A stretch of 64,000 bases of DNA from Breoghania sp. (lineage in GTDB: Bacteria > Pseudomonadota > Alphaproteobacteria > Rhizobiales > Stappiaceae). The DNA lies in contig NZ_JASJAV010000001.1 of the NCBI RefSeq assembly GCF_030066895.1, positions 186,001 to 250,000 on the forward strand, written 5' to 3'. Under the pieces are notes generated by a model. That model was not told the origin of the DNA and did not search any database. It saw only the letters and a list, made by a program, of their open reading frames with translations. The translations under genes and the position numbers were made by a program. Positions 10,012-19,107 of the stretch are shown here, piece after piece (within the stretch, counting starts at the first letter, position 1; every line of letters begins with the position of its first letter).

Positions 10012-10104
10012 AGCAACGGGCAAAACGTTCCCCTTACCAATCAAGACAGGAAATCGCGCTGGCCAAATCTCCAACGACCACGGCCGTGCTCCGCCCCGAA
10101 CCGC

Positions 10105-10794
10105 CTAGCCGTCGATTTCGGCAGGTTCCTTCAGCGGTGGCTTTTCCACCTTGATCGGTTCCGGCAGAGCCTTTGCCCCCGGCTTGTAAGGCGGAGTGAC
10201 GAGACCGGCGGAAATGACGAGCTTGGCCGCCTCTTCCACCGTCATGTCCAGCAGGACCACTTCATTGCGCGGAACGAACAGCAGAAAGCCCGAGGTCGGG
10301 TTCGGCGTCGTCGGCAGGAAGACGGAGAGCATGTCGTCGTCATGCTCCTCGAGCTTCGCCGCAACCTCGCCCTCGGTATCGGTGGCGAGGAAGACGATCG
10401 CCCACAGGCCCTGGCGCGGATACTCGATGATACCGGCATGCTTGAAACTGGTGCCGCTTTCCGACAGCGCGGTCTCGAAGATCTGCTTCAGGCCGCTGTA
10501 GAGATTGCGCACCAGCGGCATGCGGCCGAGGATCCGCTCTCCGTAGCCCAGAAGCGTGCGTCCAGCGATATTGGCGGTGAGAAACCCGACCAGGATCAGC
10601 ATGGCGATGGAGACGAACAGTCCGACGCCGGGAACGGGGAACGGCAGATAGGTATCCGGATTGTAGTGGACCGGCAGAAGCGGCTTCACCCAGCCGTCGA
10701 TCCATTGGATCAGCGACCAGCTCAGATAAAGCGTGATACCGATCGGGCCCGCAATGACGAGACCGGTGAGAAAATACGTGCGCAGCCGTTTCAT
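10105..10794 (-). CDS. DUF502 family membrane protein
   Basis: This 229-residue protein begins MKRLRTYFLTGLVIAGPIGI. It has two predicted membrane segments, the first at about residues 8-28 and a second at about 55-80 (VGLFVSIAMLILVGFL), followed by a soluble C-terminal part. The RMPLVRNLYSGLKQI stretch and the FVPTTPNPTSG-like motif (FLPTTPNPTSGFLLFV) are hallmarks of DUF502. Its function is not known. The C-terminal tail is Pro/Lys rich. The start at 10794 follows GAGAGGT; longer in-frame starts lack support. It is transcribed convergently with recG and lies just downstream of glmS, with a 205-base gap. Confidence 0.9.
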   Translation of the reverse strand: MKRLRTYFLTGLVIAGPIGITLYLSWSLIQWIDGWVKPLLPVHYNPDTYLPFPVPGVGLFVSIAMLILVGFLTANIAGRTLLGYGERILGRMPLVRNLYSGLKQIFETALSESGTSFKHAGIIEYPRQGLWAIVFLATDTEGEVAAKLEEHDDDMLSVFLPTTPNPTSGFLLFVPRNEVVLLDMTVEEAAKLVISAGLVTPPYKPGAKALPEPIKVEKPPLKEPAEIDG

Positions 10795-10999
10795 GGGCGC
10801 GTCTACCTCTCGTTGATCCCAGCCCCCCGAGCCGGGATCCGACCGTGGTGCGATAGGATGCCGATGCCGGTGAATAATATCTGCTTCGGCGCGCCGATAC
10901 AGAAGAATAACTCTCTCCCCTGACGTCATAACCAACGATTTTTTAAAACCATACGAACGGGCGGCACCGAAATGACGCCGCCTCACGCTCGTGCGCAGC

Positions 11000-12826
11000 T
11001 TATTCCACCGTCACCGACTTCGCCAGGTTGCGCGGCTGATCCACATCCGTGCCCATGAAGACTGCCGTGTGATAGGCCAGAAGCTGGATGGGTATCGAAT
11101 AGACCATCGGTGCGATGGTGGCAGGCATGTCGGGCATGACTAGCGTCTCCAGCGTATCCACGCAGGCAGTCGCCGCCCCCTTCTGATCCGTGATCAGGAT
11201 GATCCGACCGCCGCGCGCCGCCACTTCCTGCATGTTGGACGCAGTCTTCTCGAAGACCTTGTCGTAGGGCACGATGACGATGACCGGCATAGTCTCGTCG
11301 ATCAAGGCGATGGGCCCGTGTTTCAGTTCGCCCGCCGCATAGCCTTCTGCGTGAATGTAGGAAATCTCCTTCAACTTCAAAGCGCCTTCCATCGCCAGCG
11401 GATAGGAAGAGCCGCGACCGAGATAAAGGATGTCGGACGCCTTGGAGAGATTGCGGGCCAGACGTTCGATCTGAGGCTCAAGCTTCAGCGCCTCGACCAT
11501 GAAGCGCGGCGCCTCGGTAAGAGCGCGCACCAGCCGTTCCTCATCATCGCCCGACAGAACACCCCGCTGCCGCCCTGCGGCGACCGCAAGGCTCGCCAAG
11601 ACCGAAAGCTGACAGGTGAACGCCTTCGTCGAGGCAACGCCGATTTCCGGACCGGCGATCGCCGGGAAGATCACGTCCGACTCGCGTGCGATGGTCGATT
11701 CCTGCACGTTGACCACGGCGCCGATATGCTGCTTCTCGCCCCGGCAATAGCGAAGAGAGGCGAGCGTGTCGGCCGTTTCACCCGACTGCGAGATGAACAG
11801 CGCCAGCCCGCCCGCATCGAGCGGGGCTTCGCGATAGCGGAATTCCGAGGCCACATCGATATCGACCGGCAGACGCGCCAACCGCTCGAACCAGTATTTC
11901 GCAACGAGCCCGGCATAGTAGGCCGTGCCGCAGGCGGTGATCACGACCCGCTGCAGCCCGCTGAAATCGAAAGGCAAGTCCTTCGGCGTCTTTGCAGCCA
12001 TGGCATTGAGATCGAGATAATGCGCAAGCGTGCGGGCCACGACGTCCGGCTGCTCGTGGATCTCCTTGGCCATGAAGTGGCGGTAGTTGCCCTTGTCCAC
12101 CATCGCGGCGGAAGCCGCCGATGTCTGGATCGTCCGCTCGACCACCATCCCGGTCTCGTCGCGGATCGTAGCGCCCTCGCGCGACATCAAGACCCAGTCG
12201 CCATCGTCCAGATAGGCGATGCGGTTGGTGAACGGGGCAAGCGCGATCGCATCGGAGCCCAGATACATCTCGCCGTCGCCATAGCCAACGGCAAGCGGAC
12301 TGCCGCGCCGCGCACCGATCAGCAGATCCTCCTCGCCCTCGAACAGGATTGCCAGCGCGAACGCCCCTTCCAGACGGCTCAGGGTCTGCACAACCGCCTC
12401 GGCGGGAGATGCGCCCTTCTTGAGAAGAGCGCCGATGAGCTGGGAGACGACCTCGGTATCCGTTTCGGTCGCAAAGACAGCGCCGTCCGCGGTCAGTTCC
12501 GCCCGCAACTCCCGGAAATTCTCGATGATTCCATTGTGAACGACGGCAACGCCAGGTCCGACATGCGGGTGCGCATTGGTTCCCGTCGGTGCGCCGTGGG
12601 TTGCCCAGCGCGTGTGGCCGATGCCGGAATGACCCGACAACGACTCGTTCTCCAGCCGACCTTCCAGATTGCGCAGCTTTCCCTCCGCCCGGCGACGGGT
12701 CAGGACCCCGTCTTCCAGCGTGGCGACACCGGCAGAATCATAGCCGCGGTATTCCAGCCGCTTCAGCGCATCGACAAGCTGCGGAGCCACCGGCTCCCGA
12801 CCCAGAATTCCGATTATGCCGCACAT
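11000..12826 (-). CDS. glmS: Glutamine--fructose-6-phosphate aminotransferase (isomerizing)
   Basis: GlmS makes glucosamine-6-phosphate from fructose-6-phosphate and glutamine, the first step to UDP-GlcNAc for peptidoglycan and lipid A. The 608-residue protein begins MCGIIGILG, so processing exposes the catalytic Cys of the N-terminal amidotransferase domain (about residues 2-220). Two SIS sugar-isomerase domains follow (about 290-420 and 460-590). The C-terminus LAKSVTVE is typical. The frame is clean. It lies 151 bases downstream of glmU on the same strand, so the two UDP-GlcNAc genes are probably one operon. I saw no glmS ribozyme-like leader in the short gap. Confidence 0.97.
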   Translation of the reverse strand: MCGIIGILGREPVAPQLVDALKRLEYRGYDSAGVATLEDGVLTRRRAEGKLRNLEGRLENESLSGHSGIGHTRWATHGAPTGTNAHPHVGPGVAVVHNGIIENFRELRAELTADGAVFATETDTEVVSQLIGALLKKGASPAEAVVQTLSRLEGAFALAILFEGEEDLLIGARRGSPLAVGYGDGEMYLGSDAIALAPFTNRIAYLDDGDWVLMSREGATIRDETGMVVERTIQTSAASAAMVDKGNYRHFMAKEIHEQPDVVARTLAHYLDLNAMAAKTPKDLPFDFSGLQRVVITACGTAYYAGLVAKYWFERLARLPVDIDVASEFRYREAPLDAGGLALFISQSGETADTLASLRYCRGEKQHIGAVVNVQESTIARESDVIFPAIAGPEIGVASTKAFTCQLSVLASLAVAAGRQRGVLSGDDEERLVRALTEAPRFMVEALKLEPQIERLARNLSKASDILYLGRGSSYPLAMEGALKLKEISYIHAEGYAAGELKHGPIALIDETMPVIVIVPYDKVFEKTASNMQEVAARGGRIILITDQKGAATACVDTLETLVMPDMPATIAPMVYSIPIQLLAYHTAVFMGTDVDQPRNLAKSVTVE

Positions 12827-12977
12827 GGACAGTCCTCACGCATAAATGCTCCCCGGGCACTCCTGTATCGGATGAGCCCGCCATACGGGAAATCAAATGC
12901 TATTGCAGAGAATTACAGTTTATGGCTCGCCCAGTACGCAGACCGACGAGGCCCTGGCGTCACGCTCTCAACCCCGC

Positions 12978-14330
12978 TCAACCTTTCGAGCGGGTCTTTT
13001 CCTTGATGGCGCGAATGGAGGCCGCCCGCCCTTCCTTGATCGCCTGCTGGCCGCGCGCCAGAGCAAGCGCATCGTCGGGAACATCCTTCACAATCACGCT
13101 TCCCGCCGCCACGAGCGCGCCCTTGCCAACGGAGACCGGAGCAACGAGCGCCGAGTTGGAGCCGATGAAAGCCCCTTCGCCGATATCGGTGAAGAACTTG
13201 TCGTATCCATCGTAATTGCAGGTGATCGTGCCCGCGCCGATATTCGCTTTCGCGCCGACCCGCGCATCGCCGATATAGCTGAGGTGATTGACCTTGGCGC
13301 CCGGCTCCACCGTCGCCTTCTTGATCTCGACGAAGTTGCCGACCTTCGCGCCCTCGCCGATCTCCGCACCGGGCCGCAGCCGGGCATAGGAACCGATATT
13401 CGCCCCCGCATCCACGAAAGCCCCTTCCAGATGCGAGAACGCATGGATGATCGCGCCGTCGGAAACGGTCACGCCCGGCCCGAATACCACATTCGGCTCA
13501 ACGACGACATCCGCCCCAAGCTTGGTGTCATGGGAGAAGAAGACCGTCTCCGGCGCCACCAGCGTCACGCCGAACAGCATCGCCTTGCGGCGCATGCGAG
13601 CCTGAAAAACAGCTTCGCATTCAGCAAGTTGAACGCGGTCGTTGACACCGAGAACATCCACGGCCGGGCCGGTCTTCGCGACAACCGACAGCCCGCGCGC
13701 GCCCGCGATCTCCACCGCATCGGTCAGATAGAACTCGCCCTTGGCGTTGTCGTTGCCGATGACATCGAGCAGTTCCGGCAACAACGCGCCGCGAAAGCCC
13801 ATGATGCCGGAATTGCAGAAGGTAACCCGCCGCTCCTGCTCGTCGGCATCCTTCTCCTCGCGGATCGCCATGAGGCGACCGTCTTCAACCAGCAGTCGAC
13901 CGTACCCGGTCGGATCCCCCGCCTCGAACCCAAGGACCGCCACATCAGCGCCTTCCGCCAGCGCCCGGCGCACCGTTTCGATGGCCTCCGGGGTGACGAG
14001 CGGGGTGTCGCCATAAAGGACGATCACGTCGTCAGCCGGGATCTCCAGGGCGCCAAGGGCGGCCAGAACGGCATGGGCGGTGCCGGCACGCTCCTGCTGA
14101 ACGAAGCATTGGGAGGCGGAATGACCGGCTTTGACAAGGTCTTCCACTGATTTCATGCCCGGCCCAACAACGACCGCGATGCGGTCCGATCCTGCACGTG
14201 TCGCGGTATCGAGGACATGACCCAGCATCGGTCGCCCGCCGACGGAGTGCATGACCTTTGGCATGGCGGATTTCATACGTGTGCCGAGCCCCGCGGCAAG
14301 AATAACGGCTAGGCAGGATCGGTCGTTCAT
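12978..14330 (-). CDS. glmU: Bifunctional UDP-GlcNAc pyrophosphorylase / glucosamine-1-phosphate acetyltransferase
   Basis: GlmU catalyses the last two steps of UDP-GlcNAc synthesis. The 450-residue protein has the nucleotidyltransferase motif LAAGLGTRMKSAMPKVMH at the N-terminus. The C-terminal left-handed beta-helix acetyltransferase domain (from about residue 250) has hexapeptide repeats and the motif TITCNYDGYDK. The ATG at 14330 follows GAGAG; a GTG start 24 bases upstream is possible but less likely. The start of glmS lies 151 bases beyond the stop. It is divergent from the SPOR-like gene. The gene is intact. Confidence 0.96.
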   Translation of the reverse strand: MNDRSCLAVILAAGLGTRMKSAMPKVMHSVGGRPMLGHVLDTATRAGSDRIAVVVGPGMKSVEDLVKAGHSASQCFVQQERAGTAHAVLAALGALEIPADDVIVLYGDTPLVTPEAIETVRRALAEGADVAVLGFEAGDPTGYGRLLVEDGRLMAIREEKDADEQERRVTFCNSGIMGFRGALLPELLDVIGNDNAKGEFYLTDAVEIAGARGLSVVAKTGPAVDVLGVNDRVQLAECEAVFQARMRRKAMLFGVTLVAPETVFFSHDTKLGADVVVEPNVVFGPGVTVSDGAIIHAFSHLEGAFVDAGANIGSYARLRPGAEIGEGAKVGNFVEIKKATVEPGAKVNHLSYIGDARVGAKANIGAGTITCNYDGYDKFFTDIGEGAFIGSNSALVAPVSVGKGALVAAGSVIVKDVPDDALALARGQQAIKEGRAASIRAIKEKTRSKG

Positions 14331-14532
14331 CGGACTCTCGATAAGTTCTGGCACGCTTCATGCGCCCATTGCGCGTGGACGTAGCAGATTGCCCGTAAAA
14401 GGGAAATAGGTGACCCGCAGAGGAAACCATCCCCGACTACAATATCTTCCCAGCTTGTTAAGGTTAATGAAACGTTCTTAGATAGAAACTAGTGCGTGCC
14501 GGAGATTCGGTAATCACGAGCGGAATAGATTT

Positions 14533-15388
14533 GTGCTGAAGAAACCGCCCATGATCCAGGAGCTTCTGAAGGGTGGCGCCCGTTTGCGTTCGGGCGTCAT
14601 GCTTGTGGGCTGGGGTTTTGCGGCAACCATGTCTCTTCTCGTCGCCGTCAGCGCCTATCAGAACCGTGCTCCCGATCCCTTCAGCGATCAATATGCAGCA
14701 CTCGTCCTGCCCGATGCGGGCGACGTGGAGACGACCGCGTCGATCGGCACCGGCAACCGACGCCCGACGACGGAATTCGGCGTCTTCTCCAATCCGAGCC
14801 CCGTCGACAGGATCAAGCCGGGACGCTTTGAGGCGGAGATCGATACGCTGCGTCATGCAATCGTAGCGTTGCGCCGTTCCGCGGAAGCGCTGCGGCGGCA
14901 AAACGACATCATGTCGGACCGGTTGGCGATGATCGAGAGCGGCGACAAGCCCGCCGCCAAGACGTCACCTGCCCGCGAGGCGCCCGTGGCGATATGCCGG
15001 GGACTATGGCCGCCAGACGCAACGCACCGCGTCGCGGGCGGCATCGTGGCAAGCCTCCGATCCGATCAGTATCGGCAAGAGGGCAACGACCGGAACGGCG
15101 GCGGCAAGCGCGCCGCGCTCGAAATTCGCCATCGATCTCGGCGCCTATAGCTCGCTACACGAGGTTGCAGGTGCCTGGCATGCCATGCGCGAGACCGAGT
15201 CCCGTGTCATCGGCTCCCTGTCGCCGCTGGCAACCATCACCGAACGCGGCAACAAGATGGTTCCCCATCTCATCGCAGGGCCCTTCGACAACGCCGCGGA
15301 TGCGGCAGCGGCCTGCGCGCGGCCTGAAAAGCGGCTCATCACCTGCAAGCCGACGATCTTCGCCGGCCAGCCGCTCCCCGCGCACTGA
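14533..15388 (+). pseudogene. SPOR-like membrane-anchored protein with one frameshift
   Basis: The first frame begins at GTG 14533 (or ATG 14551). It shows a cytoplasmic basic start, one membrane segment (LVGWGFAATMSLLVAVSAY, about residues 25-45), a linker and a short helical region rich in Arg/Leu (ALRRSAEALRRQNDIMSDRL). After about 14985-14995 coding continues in a different frame, with GDYGRQTQRT and a C-terminal SPOR-like module: IDLGAYSSLHEVAGAW, LIAGPFDNAADAAAAC and CKPTIFAGQ, ending at TGA 15386-15388. SPOR domains bind denuded septal peptidoglycan, so a cell-division role is possible but inferred. The single frame change separates the membrane anchor from the SPOR module. One sequencing error could also explain it. 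It is divergent from glmU. Confidence 0.65.
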
Positions 15389-15406
15389 GACGGAATCCGG
15401 ATCAGG

Positions 15407-16153
15407 TCAGCCGACCTGTTGCAGCACCGGGAAAGTTTCCAGAAGCCAGAAAGAGAAGGTCGCCATCTGACCGGTCAGAAAGGCGAGGCCCGTCACCACA
15501 AGGAAGACGCCCATGACCTTCTCCACCGTGCCAAGATGCCGCCGGAACCCGGCCATGAACCGCATGAACGGCCCGGCAAAGGCCGCAGCGATCAGGAAGG
15601 GCACGCCGATCCCCAACGCATAGGCCGATAGCAACAACGCGCCGCACGACACCGTATCCTCCGCGCCTGCGACGAACAGGATCGCCGCCAGGATTGGCCC
15701 GACACAAGGCGTCCAGCCAAAGGCGAAGGCGAGGCCGAACACATAGGCCCCAAGCGGCCCGGCAGGCTTGCGCTCCACATGCACGCGCGCCTCGCGATAC
15801 AGAAGCACAATCCGGAAAACGCCGAGAAAATGCAGCCCCATGATGATAATCAGCACACCGCCGACATATCCCAGGATACGGATATTGCTGGCGACAAACT
15901 GACCGACGAACGAGGCGCTGGCGCCCAGAAGCACGAAGATGGTCGAGAAACCGAGCACGAAGGCGAGCGCGGTCACCATCACCTTGCGACCGTCGGCGGC
16001 ATGGACTGAGGCGTCCTGTCCCTCCCCCGTCAGCTGATCGAGCGACACTCCGGCGAGAAACGCCAGATAGGGCGGCACCAGGGGCAGTACGCACGGTGAG
16101 ACGAACGACAAGAGCCCCGCGAAAAAGGCGCCCAGAATGGTTACATCGTGCAT
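15407..16153 (-). CDS. CcdA-like cytochrome c biogenesis / thiol-disulfide transport membrane protein
   Basis: The 248-residue protein is a six-helix CcdA/DsbD-type membrane protein that moves reducing power from cytoplasmic thioredoxin to periplasmic proteins. The redox cysteines lie in LSFVSPCVLPLVPPYL in helix 1 and FGWTPCVGPILAA in helix 4. AAGGGG precedes the ATG at 16153. It is divergent from a BigR-type sulfur-sensing repressor across about 385 bases. In sulfur-oxidizing alphaproteobacteria a CcdA homologue (SoxV) pairs with an ArsR-type regulator in the same way, so a link to sulfur-species detoxification is plausible. A plain cytochrome c maturation role is the alternative. Confidence 0.88.
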   Translation of the reverse strand: MHDVTILGAFFAGLLSFVSPCVLPLVPPYLAFLAGVSLDQLTGEGQDASVHAADGRKVMVTALAFVLGFSTIFVLLGASASFVGQFVASNIRILGYVGGVLIIIMGLHFLGVFRIVLLYREARVHVERKPAGPLGAYVFGLAFAFGWTPCVGPILAAILFVAGAEDTVSCGALLLSAYALGIGVPFLIAAAFAGPFMRFMAGFRRHLGTVEKVMGVFLVVTGLAFLTGQMATFSFWLLETFPVLQQVG

Positions 16154-16537
16154 CGTATCCCCTTCGAAAAGCGCATCGTCCCCATGCCCACGGTCGCGCC
16201 GCGCGCTGTCTTGAACCGTCAAGCCTTGTAGACGACCGGACGCGCATTTGGCACCCCGGATCAAGGCCACAAGACGAACACGCCCCTTCATATTTCGCGG
16301 AGGTCGGTTCTGCCCGTGCCGTAACGGCGGATGGACCGGAACGCCGCAGATAGCGCCCGCAACAGGAGGCAAACCTGCAGCGTTTGCGCCACCCACTTTC
16401 TATTTTTAATCAGTTAAACACCCCGAAACCAGCGAAATGCCCCCTTCGGGGTCGATTTTTTGGAAACAGCGGTTTAGATGAATCATCGAGGGGCGCAACC
16501 CGCGCTTGCGGATATTGCGAATAGAGGACGAAAAAGA
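16154..16537. promoter_or_regulatory. Divergent control region between ccdA-like gene and sulfur-sensing repressor
   Basis: This 384-base non-coding stretch separates two divergent genes and must hold both promoters. An AT-rich patch (TATTTTTAATCAGTTAAAC) lies at about 16401-16419. It is followed by CCCCGAA and TTCGGGG arms (16421-16427, 16445-16451) and a T6 run. Either could be an operator for the neighbouring ArsR-type protein, but no clear long palindrome can be assigned. Confidence 0.35.
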
Positions 16538-16891
16538 GTGCCGGCAACAGCCATTCAGGAACCGGTCGGTTCCCTTGACATGAACCAGATGCAAGACAAG
16601 GCAAAACAGGCCAGCGACTATCTCAAGGCCCTTGCCCACGAAAACCGTCTGCTGATCCTGTGCATTTTGAGCGAGGGGGAAAAATCGGTCACGGAACTGG
16701 AAAGCATGCTCTCGCTTCGCCAGCCGGCCGTCTCGCAGCAGCTTGCCCGTTTGCGCGCGGAAAACCTCGTTTCCACACGCCGAGACGGCAAGACCATCTA
16801 TTACAGCCTCGGAGACGAAAACGTCCGCCGGATCCTCTCCACGATCTACGACATGTTCTGCGGATCGGATTCGACGCCCTCCGAAGCTTGA
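16538..16891 (+). CDS. ArsR-family repressor of the BigR/SqrR/YgaV sulfur-sensing type
   Basis: This 117-residue winged-helix protein has the recognition helix LRQPAVSQQLARLRAENLV and wing RRDGKTIYYSL of the ArsR family. It keeps two cysteines at the positions used by BigR and SqrR to sense persulfide: one in LLILCILSEGEKSV and one in IYDMFCG near the C-terminus. In those regulators they form a disulfide or polysulfide link that releases DNA. GTG at 16538 is the chosen start because AGAGGA stands 8 bases before it and it gives the usual family length. An ATG at 16478 and one at 16580 are alternatives. It is divergent from the CcdA-like gene. No sulfide:quinone reductase or persulfide dioxygenase gene is next to it. 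Confidence 0.85.
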   Translation: MPATAIQEPVGSLDMNQMQDKAKQASDYLKALAHENRLLILCILSEGEKSVTELESMLSLRQPAVSQQLARLRAENLVSTRRDGKTIYYSLGDENVRRILSTIYDMFCGSDSTPSEA

Positions 16892-16913
16892 GCGAGCGCC
16901 ACGCGCGCTCCCC

Positions 16914-17748
16914 TCACCCCTTACCCAGAACCGCGAGCGTTTCGTCGCCACGCGTCGGCCGTCGTCCAAGGTCGGCCGCAAGGCGCCGGGTACGCGCCAC
17001 GGTTGCAGCATTGTCTGGCGTGACGGTGCCGTCAGGCGCCCCCAAAGCGAGTTCTCGAAACCGACGCGCGCGTAACCGTCCAGGGCCATGGCCGCAGCCG
17101 CCGACGAGATCTCGCCCGATCCGAAGGCGCACATCATCCAGGTCATGTCCGGGGTGCTTTCCGCCTCATCGAGAACGCGCAGGAACGGCAACAGCATATG
17201 CGCATCGCTTTGCTGATTGGTGCTGTAGCGGCCGAGTACGAACAGGACCGACAGACGGTCGCTAGGGGGACCACTCCGCGCCGAGAGAGCTCAAGCAACC
17301 GCTCGAATTCCGCCGCATCGTAGACGATGTGCTGCACGGCCATTTCCTCGCGCCGGCACCAATCATAGAACCGCGCCGCTTCCTGTTCCGCATCGTCCGG
17401 CACCAGTTCCTTGATCGCGATGGAAACGGCCTGAGGGCGGACCTTGCGCACCACGTCCATCTGCACGTCGGGGCCGTAGCGCCCGATGGCCTCGGTCGTG
17501 ACCTGACACACGAAATCGGAAGAGACCTCGCGCGCCACCAGCCCGAGCAAGGCTGAATAGGCGTCCGCATCGAGAAGATGGCGTCCGTCGGCATCGCGAA
17601 CATGGACATGGGCCGCACTGGCCCCGGCTTCCGCGCAGGCCGCGAGAACTCTCGCCGCCTCCTCGATGGTGACGGGAATTTCGGGATGGTCGGATTTCGT
17701 GCGACGCGCGCCGTTGGGCGCGACCATGATCGTCAAAGGCTCAGACAC
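16914..17748 (-). pseudogene. BKACE-family (3-keto-5-aminohexanoate cleavage-like, DUF849) enzyme with two frameshifts
   Basis: BKACE enzymes are zinc-dependent and cleave beta-keto acids with acetyl-CoA. The first frame starts at GTG 17748 (GAGG upstream), with IMVAPNGARRTKSDHP and the metal motif AAHVHVRDADG. It breaks near 17265-17270 in a run of five C. The next frame continues SDRLSVLFVLGRYSTNQQ, then LLPFLRVLDEAE and ALDGYARVGFENSLWG, and breaks near 17040. The last frame carries DGTVTPDNAATVARTRRLA to the stop at 16914. The three pieces add up to the expected length of about 278 residues. Substrate specificity cannot be assigned. It ends tail to tail with the ArsR-type gene. Confidence 0.8.
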
Positions 17749-17966
17749 GGCAACCTCGGCAAATTCTGAGGAAGACAAGCGACACATCGATCAACTTGCA
17801 CCGACCCACAAGGACCGGCCCGAATACTTAGTCGGATTCGGATATGGCGAGGCAAGCCGATGTCCCGCCCGCCGCGGTTCTATTCCGCGACGCCGCGCCG
17901 TCCTTTGATCACCTCAAAGAGATGAACGTTCAGACGGTTCGCCTCCGGTTGCGCCGTTTAAAGCCC

Positions 17967-18182
17967 CTAGCGCCATTGATCGATAATCAGACGCAGTGCC
18001 AACGTATCGCGCGTGTGCGGCAACTGGTTCAGAAAACTGGTAAAATAGTCGTCCAATGCATAGCGATCGATTGCATTCTGGAGTACCAGGCCATTCACCA
18101 ACGCCATGGTGACTGCGATATGGCCTTTGACGAATTCGTACTGCACGACTTCGCCATGGTTCTGTTCCTCTGTATCCATCAT
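17967..18182 (-). CDS. Small hypothetical protein (71 residues)
   Basis: This open frame begins MMDTEEQNHGEVVQYEFVKG and continues through a helical, protein-like stretch (HIAVTMALVNGLVLQNA, DYFTSFLNQLPHTRDTLALR) to a stop at 17967. Composition and predicted helices look genuine, but no conserved domain is recognised. No strong ribosome binding site is seen, and a GTG start at 18206 is also open. It is isolated between a pseudogene and an AT-rich region. It may be a real orphan or a remnant. Confidence 0.45.
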   Translation of the reverse strand: MMDTEEQNHGEVVQYEFVKGHIAVTMALVNGLVLQNAIDRYALDDYFTSFLNQLPHTRDTLALRLIIDQWR

Positions 18183-18206
18183 CCAGGTGCGCCCCAATGG
18201 GCTCAC

Positions 18207-18934
18207 TCCGCTACGTTTCCAATATCACTTTTTACGAACATTGGGTACGGAGTCCCGATCTATTTAATGTCTTAACGGTCCCTCTTAGAAGTGAATTGCG
18301 ACACATAAGATCACAAATTGCAACTCGTAGACTTGCCAAGCCTCCCGTCACCTAAGGATTGTTCCGCGCGCAAAATCCGCATTCCCCCTGTCGGCAAAAA
18401 GAGTTAATCGGGTTTTTTCTTATAGTTAGCAGTATGTTCTCTATGCGCACAACTGATAACATTTATTGCATGCCCAATACACAGACATTTTTCCACTTGG
18501 ATTCTACGCCATACGAATTAGTTAAATATTCCAAATAGGAATCATTCTTATTATTTTCGTATTTTTCCATCTATATCGACGAATACGACGTAGCGTTATT
18601 TTTCTTTGTGACGGTTTCAGGGCCAGCCGCGATATCGTTTTGCTCGCGCGCCACACCGCTGTGCCACCTTGTCGCCTTTGATAAATTTACTGAACGGAAT
18701 CCCGCCGAAGGACCTCACCTGCTCCAAAGAAAGCATTGGGAGTCGTTTTTCAGGAACTAGCGTAAGGCTCTTCCGGGAAGACCGCACAATCGGGCACATG
18801 CACGCATAACGGTGCCAACCCTCGGATGCAGGGATCAGCAAAGCAGGAATCGCGGATAATGTGCGGAGGACGGATCGGGACTGTCAGCACGCTCTGCGCG
18901 CCGTTGACGTTCCACCAAGACTCTCAGGGAAGTT
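18207..18934. other. AT-rich non-coding stretch beside tRNA-Lys
   Basis: No convincing gene is seen in these roughly 730 bases. From about 18290 to 18610 the base composition is much more AT-rich than the rest of the window, with runs such as TTATTATTTTCGTATTTTTCC. The stretch ends close to a tRNA gene, a common integration site for mobile elements. No integrase, direct repeat of the tRNA end or phage gene was found. It could be a remnant of foreign DNA or an extended promoter region. Confidence 0.4.
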
Positions 18935-19010
18935 TGGTGAGCCCGCAGGGGTTCGAACCCTGGACCTACTGATTAAAAGTCAGTTGCTCTACCAGCTGAG
19001 CTACGGGCTC
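18935..19010 (-). tRNA. tRNA-Lys (anticodon TTT)
   Basis: The minus strand reads GAGCCCG at the acceptor 5' side, a D-arm AGCTCAGCTGGTAGAGC, an anticodon arm ACTGACTTTTAATCAGT with TTT in the loop, a T-arm with GGTTCGAACCC, and CGGGCTC plus A and an encoded CCA at 18935-18937. All four stems pair. The total of 76 bases includes the CCA. This is the only tRNA gene I recognise in the window. Confidence 0.97.
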
Positions 19011-19107
19011 CCGAAGTGCCGGTTTCATAGCAGATTTAGGCACCGGCGCAAGCCTTATACGCATGACACGTCAAACTTGCCCAAGGAATTCCTTTTTCGA
19101 GCCGACC

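Noticed and set aside
16421-16460. Hairpin plus T6 run as a terminator upstream of the ArsR-type gene
   Set aside because: The stem is only 7 bases with a 17-base loop and no gene ends before it on the plus strand.
18617-18841. 74-residue frame on the minus strand in the AT-rich region
   Set aside because: No ribosome binding site, no domain and partly repetitive basic composition; judged chance.
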